Shown piece by piece: positions 52,955-64,000 of a stretch of DNA of 64,000 bases; the stretch's first letter is position 1; every line of letters starts with the position of its first letter. Both the position numbers and the translations under genes were made by a program. The notes beneath the pieces were generated by a model. It saw only the letters and a program-made list of their open reading frames with translations. It made no database searches and was not told the origin of the DNA. Source of the stretch: Acinetobacter bereziniae LMG 1003 = CIP 70.12 (lineage in GTDB: Bacteria; Pseudomonadota; Gammaproteobacteria; Pseudomonadales; Moraxellaceae); contig NZ_KB849756.1 in the NCBI RefSeq assembly GCF_000368925.1, positions 1,525,948 through 1,589,947 on the forward strand, in the 5' to 3' direction.

Positions 52955-54016
52955 ATGGATAGCTTAAAAACGAAACCAATGCTAAACAGATTAGGAATGG
53001 GTTTACTCCATTCCTTATTTAGCTTATTTGTTTTCATGACGAGTATTTGGTTTTGTCTTGCCATTTGGATTCAACAACCTTTAGGTCAAATCTTTAGCTA
53101 TTTTATTATTATCCTATGGGCGATTTTTGCGCTGAGCATTCTTGGAATTTATTTCAACAAGAATCTATTTACTCGAAAAATTGACAGTTTGATTTATTTG
53201 GTTGCATTTCTTCTGAGCTTGGTTTGGTATTTTAATATCCCCGCTAAACAAGACCGTGAATGGAGTCCTGAAGTTTCCAGAATTTTTAGCTATGAAAAGC
53301 AAGGTCAACTGGTCACAATTCATAATGTTCGAAATTTCGATTGGCGCACAGCCGATCAATATGATGAGCGATGGGAAACACGAACGTATAATTTAGATGA
53401 TATTACAGGTGTAAATATCATCACCTCATATTGGATGGGACCACAAATTGCTCATACCTTAGTGAGTTTTAATTTTTCAAATCAACGACCTTTAGTCTTC
53501 TCAATCGAAATTCGTAAAGAAAAAAATGAAAGTTTTTCTGCGATAGGTGGTTTCTTTAGACAGTTTGAGCTAAGCCTCATTGCCGCAGATGAAAAAGATA
53601 TTGTCTATACACGAAGCAATATCCGAGGTGAACAAGTTTATTTTTTCCCTGTTCGATTACCAAAGGCTGAAAGCCAAGCATTATTTGAAGAATACTTATC
53701 TAAATCTGCAGATTTAGCCAAGCATCCAAAATGGTATAACACCCTAACCAGCAACTGCACAACTTTGGTTTTTGATATGGTTCAAGCTATTTCAGCTCAA
53801 AAACTTCCAACAGACTATCGTTTAATTGCTTCTGGATATTTACCCAATTATTTGTACGATCTAGGTGCTCTAAATCATCAGTGGTCTATGCATGAATGGT
53901 ACGAAAAAGCCCATGTGAATCCAAGAACTGATGAATATGCACATTTTAAATATCAAAATAGTGCTAATTTTTCTAAGGTTCTCCGTTTAGGCTTACCAGA
54001 AGAATATGCGAAATAA
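52955..54016 (+). CDS. DUF4105 membrane protein
   Basis: This 353-residue protein has three N-terminal membrane spans, at about residues 15-40, 46-64 and 74-92, followed by a periplasmic domain. That domain matches DUF4105: REWSPEVSRIFSYEKQGQLVTIHNVRNFDW near residue 101 and MGPQIAHTLVSFNF with H167. NTLTSNCTTLVFDMVQ has C268, and DYRLIASGYLPNYLYDLGAL follows. The histidine and cysteine arrangement resembles a cysteine-peptidase-like site, which is inference. The ATG at 52955 follows directly after folA with a 31-bp gap. Confidence 0.82.
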   Translation: MDSLKTKPMLNRLGMGLLHSLFSLFVFMTSIWFCLAIWIQQPLGQIFSYFIIILWAIFALSILGIYFNKNLFTRKIDSLIYLVAFLLSLVWYFNIPAKQDREWSPEVSRIFSYEKQGQLVTIHNVRNFDWRTADQYDERWETRTYNLDDITGVNIITSYWMGPQIAHTLVSFNFSNQRPLVFSIEIRKEKNESFSAIGGFFRQFELSLIAADEKDIVYTRSNIRGEQVYFFPVRLPKAESQALFEEYLSKSADLAKHPKWYNTLTSNCTTLVFDMVQAISAQKLPTDYRLIASGYLPNYLYDLGALNHQWSMHEWYEKAHVNPRTDEYAHFKYQNSANFSKVLRLGLPEEYAK

Positions 54017-54098
54017 TATGTAACGGTGTTTAAATTAATCCAGTGATATACTTCATTTCTATTGATATAAAATTATGACAAGATTAGGGAGAACACTC

Positions 54099-54539
54099 AT
54101 GTTCAAAGCCATTATTGTAGCGACAATAATAACATCAACACTTTTTGCAACTGGATGTACCTCAACAACAAGTAGCACTCAGCAAGCACAAAACCTCAGT
54201 TTATTACAAAATAAAAATTGGACCCTCACACATATTGGTGCAACAGAATATAAGGCTGACCCAAGCTCACGTAATGCTCCCAGTATTCAATTCGGTTCAG
54301 ATTTACGTGTAAGTGGCAGTGATGGCTGTAATCGCATCATGGGACAATATGCATTAAAAGGACAACATATTACGATCGGGCAATTGGCTTCGACCAAAAT
54401 GCTTTGTCCAAGCAGCATGCAAATCGCCACACAATATACTGAAGCTTTAAGCAAAGTTCAGGGCTTTCAAGTCTATGACAAGACCTTAAAGTTAGTCGAT
54501 CAATATGGTAATCGTGTTTTGCAATTTACGACACCTTAA
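54099..54539 (+). CDS. META-domain lipoprotein, HslJ-like
   Basis: This protein is about 146 residues when started at ATG 54099, which follows GGGAGAACACTC. The earlier ATG at 54075 has no such site. The lipobox is LFATGC with Cys20. The META domain covers the rest: QNKNWTLTHIGATEY, SIQFGSDLRVSGSDGCNRIMGQYALKGQHITIGQLASTKMLC. The SGSDGCNRIMGQY and STKMLCP motifs are family hallmarks. E. coli HslJ affects heat and novobiocin resistance; the mechanism is not clear. Confidence 0.88.
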   Translation: MFKAIIVATIITSTLFATGCTSTTSSTQQAQNLSLLQNKNWTLTHIGATEYKADPSSRNAPSIQFGSDLRVSGSDGCNRIMGQYALKGQHITIGQLASTKMLCPSSMQIATQYTEALSKVQGFQVYDKTLKLVDQYGNRVLQFTTP

Positions 54540-54593
54540 GCTTTGAAAAGCTAATAACAGACATTGGCTAAAAGTTTAAGCTTTTAGCTTTAA

Positions 54594-54628
54594 ATCAGTA
54601 ATCAGTAATCAGTAATCAGTAATCAGTA
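54594..54628 (+). repeat. Five tandem copies of a 7-bp repeat
   Basis: ATCAGTA is repeated five times without a break. It lies 55 bp after the META-domain gene and about 85 bp upstream of a small lipoprotein gene. Confidence 0.95.
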
Positions 54629-54713
54629 AAAAAATAAAGACAATAATTTTACTACACACGCAAACGAATAATTCGACTTACAATAGTGCTGATTTAAAAT
54701 TGAGAATATTTAA

Positions 54714-54821
54714 ATGAAAGTTGTTGGTCTGATCTTAATCTCTTGCCTATTTTTATCTGCATGTAGTTCAATGAATGTAAGACCCACTGTTGGCGTGAGT
54801 ATGGGTACATCCGTAAAATAA
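54714..54821 (+). CDS. 35-residue small lipoprotein
   Basis: This reading frame begins MKVVGLILISCLFLSACSSM. It is a classic short lipoprotein signal with lipobox LSAC and lipidated Cys17, followed by S-S, which suggests outer-membrane sorting. The mature peptide is only 19 residues, with NVRPTVGVSMGTSVK at the end. A terminator starts at once after the stop. Small lipoproteins of this kind are common but poorly annotated. No family is recognised. Confidence 0.65.
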   Translation: MKVVGLILISCLFLSACSSMNVRPTVGVSMGTSVK

Positions 54822-54822
54822 A

Positions 54823-54848
54823 AAACAGCGCAGAAGCGCTGTTTTTTT
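54823..54848. terminator. Bidirectional terminator
   Basis: AAACAGCGC and GCGCTGTTT pair around a 4-nt loop, with A and T tracts on both sides. It serves the 35-residue lipoprotein gene and the convergent Ig-domain gene. Confidence 0.92.
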
Positions 54849-54861
54849 AAATTAATTCAGA

Positions 54862-56898
54862 CTATTTATAATTTGAACAGCTAGAAATATCTGTTCCATA
54901 GGGACTAACACGATCAGGTCTATATTTACCATTTAAATTATCAACATCATCTTCCGCAACAGATGGCATAAAAGATAAAGCCGTTTTGTTATCTTTCGTT
55001 GATACAATTGTTGAAGCTGTTAAATTAACTCGTAACCAATTTGAATAGTTTCGATTGTACCTAATTCTGAATGCAAATTTACCTTGTGAATCAGTAACAA
55101 AGCTACCCTTTGTATTCAATATGGAGCCATCCGCTGCCAGGATAGAAATAGGATTTGGGAATTCTGTACTTGGACACTGAACATAAGTAACTACACGCTT
55201 AGCAACCTTATTTTCGTAAACTGTATAATCACGTGACCAATCAAGATAACTATACCAATCCCAAATTCCAGAACCATCTTGACCATAGGTATAATCACGC
55301 ACCCACTTAAACTCACCTTTGTAAAAACTGTCTAAATCTAAAGAAATACTAATCTTTTGATTTGGAATAGGATTACCCGCCGTATCAACTACAGTCGCAG
55401 AAAAATCTTTATAATAATTGGTATCATCACCAACAATTTTTAAAATCTGTTCATTATGGGCAACTGTGATAAATGCGGATTGCATAGAAACTGTAAGTAA
55501 TAAGTTTTCAGAATAAACTGGGGCTGGAGCAACAGCACTTTCAGTTGAAGCCTGAATTTCAACGCCCCCACCTAATGTTTGAGCAGAACCAGCAGTATAA
55601 ATAACTGTAGCACGTCCCGCAGAATCGGTGATAGCAGATGGCTGAGAAATACGACCACTGAGCGAAGTATCTTTCAGAGTTTTAAAGTTAACTTTTATGT
55701 TTGGAATTGGTGTACCATTTTGATCCTTTACCAATGCAATAACTTTAGTATTAGCTCCTGGAGCCAAAACACTTGCCTCGGATTGAATTGAAATAGTTTT
55801 TGGAACGCCGGCACTCACTTGTTGTGAGATATAAATTACATTGTTGCCAAACTGTGCAGAAATTGTCGCGATAGCTGCAATTGCTCCATTTAGAACAGTT
55901 GTAGCATCACCAACCCACTGCCCATTTTCTTGACGAATATTTGTGATTGCAGCTGTTGGAGTTACAGTGCCATTTGTTGTCTCAAAGCTTACTGTCTTCC
56001 CTTGCAATTCAGTTTGTGTAAGAGCTGAAACCTTAACCGTAATATTCTTATTTACACCAACACCAACAGGATTACTATCTGAGACTGCTTGAATTACTTT
56101 ATTGGCAATATTAGCAGTTAAAATAATACCACCTGAGGAAAGTAAATTTGAAACTGTTTGATTTTGTCCTTCTACCGCAATTTTAGCTATTAGCTCCAAC
56201 TTTTGATTCGTCGAATTTCGAACAGTAACATACGGTATTTTGAAAATAGCATTTCCACTGACATCAGTCGGGATAGCTGAAAAAACCTCTTCACCCGATG
56301 CATTAACAAGTGAAGCTTTTGCACCAACCAATGCTTTTCCTGCAGCATCAACTGCAGTTACAGTAACAGTGCCAATTTGGTCTTGTTCAAGTAGACTAAC
56401 ATCAGAAGATATCGCTACAACTGTACCATTTACAGGTATTGTAAGTTCTTGTTTCACTTTTCCAGATGTAATAACGATGGTAATTGTTCGATTCATCTTA
56501 AAATTTAAATTTGAACTCGCTGACAGTACAACATTAGTTGTTACAATACCTTTGTCATCACTCGGTAAATTTCCCAGGGTGCTTAAGCTTGCACCAGAAT
56601 TAGCAGCATCAACAATTTCAATTTTGACATTAGCCTTTGGAATAATTGCACCATTCTTATCTAATGTCCTAATTGTTAAAGTTAAACTATCATCAGTTCC
56701 AGCATTCAAACTTGCTTTACTTTGCCCTACAGACAAAAGTTCAGCTGAAGTCAGAGCTATTTCTGTGCCACCGCCATTATTACCATTATTTGAGCCGCTA
56801 TTATTACCATCATAATAACCGCCACCGCCACCACAACTTGCTAACAAAATTGAAATTGCTATAGCACTTAACTTGCCAGTAACCTTCTTAGTGTCCAT
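54862..56898 (-). CDS. Large Ig-like (Big_1-type) repeat lipoprotein
   Basis: This protein is about 678 residues from ATG 56898; an upstream TTG start is less likely. The signal MDTKKVTGKLSAIAISILLASC has lipobox LLASC with Cys22. A Gly/Asn-rich linker (GGGGGYYDGNNSGSNNGNN) follows. Several bacterial Ig-like domains can be seen through repeats of D-x-x-G-x-x-x-x-x-x (TDVSGNAIFKIPY; TDSAGRATVIYT; TDSQGKFAFRIRY) and VPNxKxxF motifs. Such lipoproteins are usually surface-exposed or periplasmic adhesin- or invasin-like proteins. The function here is unproven. Confidence 0.78.
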   Translation of the reverse strand: MDTKKVTGKLSAIAISILLASCGGGGGYYDGNNSGSNNGNNGGGTEIALTSAELLSVGQSKASLNAGTDDSLTLTIRTLDKNGAIIPKANVKIEIVDAANSGASLSTLGNLPSDDKGIVTTNVVLSASSNLNFKMNRTITIVITSGKVKQELTIPVNGTVVAISSDVSLLEQDQIGTVTVTAVDAAGKALVGAKASLVNASGEEVFSAIPTDVSGNAIFKIPYVTVRNSTNQKLELIAKIAVEGQNQTVSNLLSSGGIILTANIANKVIQAVSDSNPVGVGVNKNITVKVSALTQTELQGKTVSFETTNGTVTPTAAITNIRQENGQWVGDATTVLNGAIAAIATISAQFGNNVIYISQQVSAGVPKTISIQSEASVLAPGANTKVIALVKDQNGTPIPNIKVNFKTLKDTSLSGRISQPSAITDSAGRATVIYTAGSAQTLGGGVEIQASTESAVAPAPVYSENLLLTVSMQSAFITVAHNEQILKIVGDDTNYYKDFSATVVDTAGNPIPNQKISISLDLDSFYKGEFKWVRDYTYGQDGSGIWDWYSYLDWSRDYTVYENKVAKRVVTYVQCPSTEFPNPISILAADGSILNTKGSFVTDSQGKFAFRIRYNRNYSNWLRVNLTASTIVSTKDNKTALSFMPSVAEDDVDNLNGKYRPDRVSPYGTDISSCSNYK

Positions 56899-57041
56899 AA
56901 TTTTACTCAACGTAAGAGTCCCCAAAAAATTGTTGTAGATTATTTTGAGTGCTATGTAACCATAGATATTTATATGTGTAAATACGCTATTTCAAAATGT
57001 TTTTTAATGTAATTTTTATTATTTAAAATCAGGTTTATACA

Positions 57042-58421
57042 ATGTACGACATCATTATCATTGGTGCAGGAACAGCAGGCATCAGCGCATATAAAGAAGC
57101 AATTAAATATACCTCCAACCTATTGATAATTAACAAAGGACCTTGGGATACTACCTGTGTTCGAGTCGGATGCATGCCAAGTAAAGTTTTAATTTCAACA
57201 GCCAATCAAATGCATGATATTCAACACGCGGATGAAGTTGCCTTAAGTGTTCAATCAGAAATTAATACAGATCGAGTGATGAAACATGTCCAAAATTTAC
57301 GTGATCGCTTTGCACGAGCAACACTGAAAGATGTAGAAAGCTGGGAAGAGAAACATAAAATTGATGGTGAAGCTAAGTTTATAAATGCCCATACAGTTGA
57401 GGTCAATGGTCAACAATATCAAGCAAAGTCATTTATTTTGGCTGTCGGTTCAACACCAACCTACGACAAAGATTGGAAAAAGAATATTGGGAATAAACTC
57501 ATCACATCCGATGAAGTCTTTGAACTTAAAACGCTACCTAAATCAATTGCAGTAATTGGGAGTGGCGTAATTGCTATTGAATTAGCCCAAGCCATGCATC
57601 GTTTAGGCGTGAATACGACTATTTTTGCTAGAAGTAAAAAAGTTGGTGTATTGACCAGCCCAAGTTTACAAGCAATTGCGCAAACAACACTTTCAAAAGA
57701 GCTGGATATTAAATTCGAGATTTTACCCAACTCAATTGAAGACACAGAGCTTGGGGTTGCAGTTTCATTTATAGAAAATGATGAAACCAATACAATACAG
57801 GTAGATTATGTTTTAACGGCAACAGGTCGAAGTTCAAATTTATCAACTCTTGCGTTAGAAAATATAGATGCTTCATTTTCAGATTTAAAAAATCTACCTA
57901 TTCATAAAAACTCAAAACAACTCGCTAATTTTCCAATATTTATTGTTGGAGATGCATTTACACAAACGCCATTACAACATGAAGCAGCGCATGAAGGGAG
58001 GAATGTTGTTTCAAGCTGTTTAAATTTCCCAAAAATTCAAGATTTAAATACGCTGGCACCGCTGGGTATTGTCTTCTGTAGCCCTGAAATGGGAATGGTC
58101 GGTCAAAATTATGCTGCACTGTCTAAATCAAATATAGAATTTATTACAGGATTCGTTTCTTATGAAAAACAAGGGCGAGCATTAGTTTTAGGAAAAAATA
58201 AAGGTGCAATTGAAGTTTATGTGGATAAAAAAACCAGAAAGTTGCTTGGTGCTGAGCTTTTTGTTGAATCTGCAGAACATATGGCACATTTACTGTCTTG
58301 GATGATCGCTGAAGATCTCACTATCGATGAAATATTAAGCAAGCCTTTCTATCACCCCACATTGGAAGAAGGCATAAGAACAGCTTTAAAACATGCAAGA
58401 CGACAATTAAATTTGAGATAA
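57042..58421 (+). CDS. Dihydrolipoyl-dehydrogenase-like flavoprotein
   Basis: This 459-residue FAD-dependent disulfide reductase starts MYDIIIIGAGTAGISAYKEA, the FAD-binding motif. The redox-active pair is C39 and C44 in TTCVRVGCMPSKVL. IAVIGSGVIAIELAQAMHRLG is the NAD(P)-binding motif. FPIFIVGDAFTQTPLQHEAAHEG is the second FAD motif, and the catalytic-type histidine is in FYHPTLEEGIRTALKH. The family includes lipoamide dehydrogenase, glutathione reductase and mercuric reductase relatives. It is not adjacent to dehydrogenase subunits, so its partner is unknown. Confidence 0.85.
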   Translation: MYDIIIIGAGTAGISAYKEAIKYTSNLLIINKGPWDTTCVRVGCMPSKVLISTANQMHDIQHADEVALSVQSEINTDRVMKHVQNLRDRFARATLKDVESWEEKHKIDGEAKFINAHTVEVNGQQYQAKSFILAVGSTPTYDKDWKKNIGNKLITSDEVFELKTLPKSIAVIGSGVIAIELAQAMHRLGVNTTIFARSKKVGVLTSPSLQAIAQTTLSKELDIKFEILPNSIEDTELGVAVSFIENDETNTIQVDYVLTATGRSSNLSTLALENIDASFSDLKNLPIHKNSKQLANFPIFIVGDAFTQTPLQHEAAHEGRNVVSSCLNFPKIQDLNTLAPLGIVFCSPEMGMVGQNYAALSKSNIEFITGFVSYEKQGRALVLGKNKGAIEVYVDKKTRKLLGAELFVESAEHMAHLLSWMIAEDLTIDEILSKPFYHPTLEEGIRTALKHARRQLNLR

Positions 58422-58436
58422 AAATTCCTTTCAGTT

Positions 58437-58468
58437 AAAAGCTCTACCACAAGGTAGCGCTTTTATTT
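58437..58468 (+). terminator. Terminator of the flavoprotein gene
   Basis: AAAAGCTCTACC and GGTAGCGCTTTT pair with one mismatch around a 4-nt loop, followed by ATTT. It is 15 bp after the stop. Confidence 0.8.
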
Positions 58469-58532
58469 CTATTCTTAATTTCTTATCATTTCTATCTTTT
58501 TCTTTTCTTTATTATTTTCTTTTCTTTACGCA

Positions 58533-58566
58533 TAAAAAAACACCCTCAACAATTAGTTGAGGGTGT
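58533..58566 (-). terminator. Terminator of the rRNA operon
   Basis: On the minus strand ACACCCTCAAC pairs with GTTGAGGGTGT, a perfect 11-bp stem with a 5-nt loop, followed by TTTTTTT. It lies about 14 bp past the 5S rRNA. Confidence 0.93.
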
Positions 58567-58579
58567 TTTAAGAATTAAA

Positions 58580-58694
58580 AGCTGGCGATGACTTACTCTC
58601 ACATGGGTAACCCCACACTACCATCAGCGCTAAGAGGTTTCACTTCTGAGTTCGGGAAGGGATCAGGTGGTTCACTCTTGCTATTGTCGCCAGC
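58580..58694 (-). rRNA. rrf: 5S ribosomal RNA
   Basis: The minus-strand sequence begins TGCTGGCGACAATAGC and ends near AAGTCATCGCCAGC. These ends pair to form helix I. Internal blocks such as CCCGAACTCAGAAGTGAAACC are conserved in bacterial 5S rRNA. The length of about 115 nt is normal. Ends are approximate to a few bases. Confidence 0.95.
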
Positions 58695-58860
58695 AAACTG
58701 TTATGGACTTTTTCGGGTCTTATGGGTATGCCTTACTTTGTTCCAAATGAGTTTAACAGAAGAACATTTGAGTTGGTTATTGTAACTAGCTTTACAACTA
58801 AATCAAGTTTCTTTGATCTTTTATGAATCAAATGATGCTTCACATACAACTGCTTGGGTG

Positions 58861-61761
<2,901 letters not shown>

Positions 61762-62169
61762 CCCCAAACAGTCGTTAATCCCTACAAGGAGGATCAACAA
61801 TGTGGATTTAACCACTTCTATTTGTTGCTTGTGAACTTAATCACTGTACAGCTTCAATTTAATTCATATACCAAAACGCTTGATTCAGTTTTATCGCTAG
61901 TTCTCATTTCATTCCGCTTTAACAATTGCTTGTTAAGCTTCATAAAACGAGTTAAACAATTATTTCAACTCAAATATATTCTGTTAATGATTCACTACCG
62001 CCTCGTCAGCAAGTAGTTCACTGTGATAAATCACAGAAGTTAATAAACTCTATAAACTTCAGTTCATTAATTTCTATAATCAATTTCATCTTTCAAATGG
62101 ATGCCTGCGCGAAGCACAGCTCCTTGCTTAAATTCTCGGACAAAGCGTTGCTTTGTTTTCCCTCAAATT
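61762..62169 (-). other. Spacer between tRNA-Ala and 23S rRNA
   Basis: This roughly 410-bp transcribed spacer has no reading frame of note. It is AT-rich near 23S and should hold the antitermination (box A-type) and processing signals of the operon, which I could not place with confidence. Confidence 0.7.
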
Positions 62170-62245
62170 TGGTGGAGACTAGGAGAGTCGAACTCCTGAC
62201 CTCCTGCGTGCAAAGCAGGCGCTCTACCAACTAAGCTAAGTCCCC
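62170..62245 (-). tRNA. tRNA-Ala (anticodon TGC)
   Basis: A 76-nt tRNA lies on the minus strand. It begins GGGGACTTAGCTTAGTTGG, the anticodon loop is TTTGCAC, the T arm is AGTTCGACTCT, and it ends in an encoded CCA. It lies in the 16S-23S spacer, next to tRNA-Ile. Confidence 0.96.
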
Positions 62246-62289
62246 AGCTTAAGATCTTAATATATCTGCTCTTCTGTGTTCAGTAGACT

Positions 62290-62366
<77 letters not shown>

Positions 62367-62425
62367 TCAGATACATCAATGAAGAACAACTTGTTGTGGA
62401 TTCTTACCAATCGTCAATCTTTCGT

Positions 62426-63963
<1,538 letters not shown>

Positions 63964-64000
63964 AAAATCATTAGTGACTTAAGGTCACAATTCTGGCTCA

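Noticed and set aside
54594..54628. CRISPR-like array
   Set aside because: The repeats are 7 bp with no spacers, and no cas genes are present. It is a simple tandem repeat.

Overview
The window is a chromosomal segment of an Acinetobacter-like gammaproteobacterium. The evidence is the AT-rich base composition with long AT-rich spacers, the gene families present (PiuA/Fiu-like receptors next to PiuC, entericidin-like and DUF2059 proteins, metX-metW), and an rRNA operon ordered 16S-Ile-Ala-23S-5S. The genus is an inference from gene content and sequence character; no species can be assigned. Most of the window is core, housekeeping sequence. No integrase, transposase, prophage or CRISPR array was seen.

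Layout. 1-6.7 kb: tRNA-Val, a YbaN-like membrane protein, a DUF1853 protein, an entericidin-like lipoprotein, dapE (lysine and peptidoglycan precursor synthesis), a 1.2 kb non-coding stretch holding a MITE-like inverted-repeat element, and the periplasmic protease ctp. 6.9-16.2 kb: nagZ (peptidoglycan recycling), a methyltransferase, an alpha/beta hydrolase, proA (proline) and ackA-pta (acetate overflow). 16.3-23.8 kb: a Fur-box siderophore receptor, a second methyltransferase, class I fumarase, three tandem DUF2059 proteins and a DUF2846 lipoprotein. 23.9-27.4 kb: the protein-quality block tig-clpP-clpX on the minus strand. 27.8-34.8 kb: an iron-uptake block with two TonB receptors, piuC and an FMN-dependent hydroxy-acid oxidase. 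35.1-41.7 kb: leuA, metX-metW with an overlapping Sel1-repeat gene, a run of small unknown genes, and rdgB. 41.8-48.7 kb: an AEC transporter, tatABC, a Tat-exported PhoX-type phosphatase, an NRDE protein and lgt. 48.7-54.8 kb: two small paralogous membrane proteins, a CHAP-like amidase, a DUF1963 protein, thyA-folA, a DUF4105 membrane protein, a META-domain lipoprotein and a 35-residue lipoprotein. 54.9-64 kb: a large Ig-like-domain lipoprotein, a dihydrolipoyl-dehydrogenase-like flavoprotein and a complete rRNA operon on the minus strand.

How the parts fit together. Two stress regulons can be read from DNA sites. Fur-like boxes precede all three TonB receptors, and the two adjacent receptors lead into piuC. 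A well-formed two-repeat Pho box lies 44 bp upstream of tatA, with a possible -10 at the expected distance. The next gene beyond tatC encodes a Tat-signal lipoprotein phosphatase. I infer that phosphate starvation may raise Tat capacity together with a Tat-exported phosphatase.

The items I consider most worth a second look are this Pho-tat-phoX arrangement, the 291 bp inverted-repeat element at 3729-4019, the inverted repeats between ackA and pta, and an orphan effector-like amidase at 49.6-50.1 kb. I did not find a clear-cut new multi-gene system.
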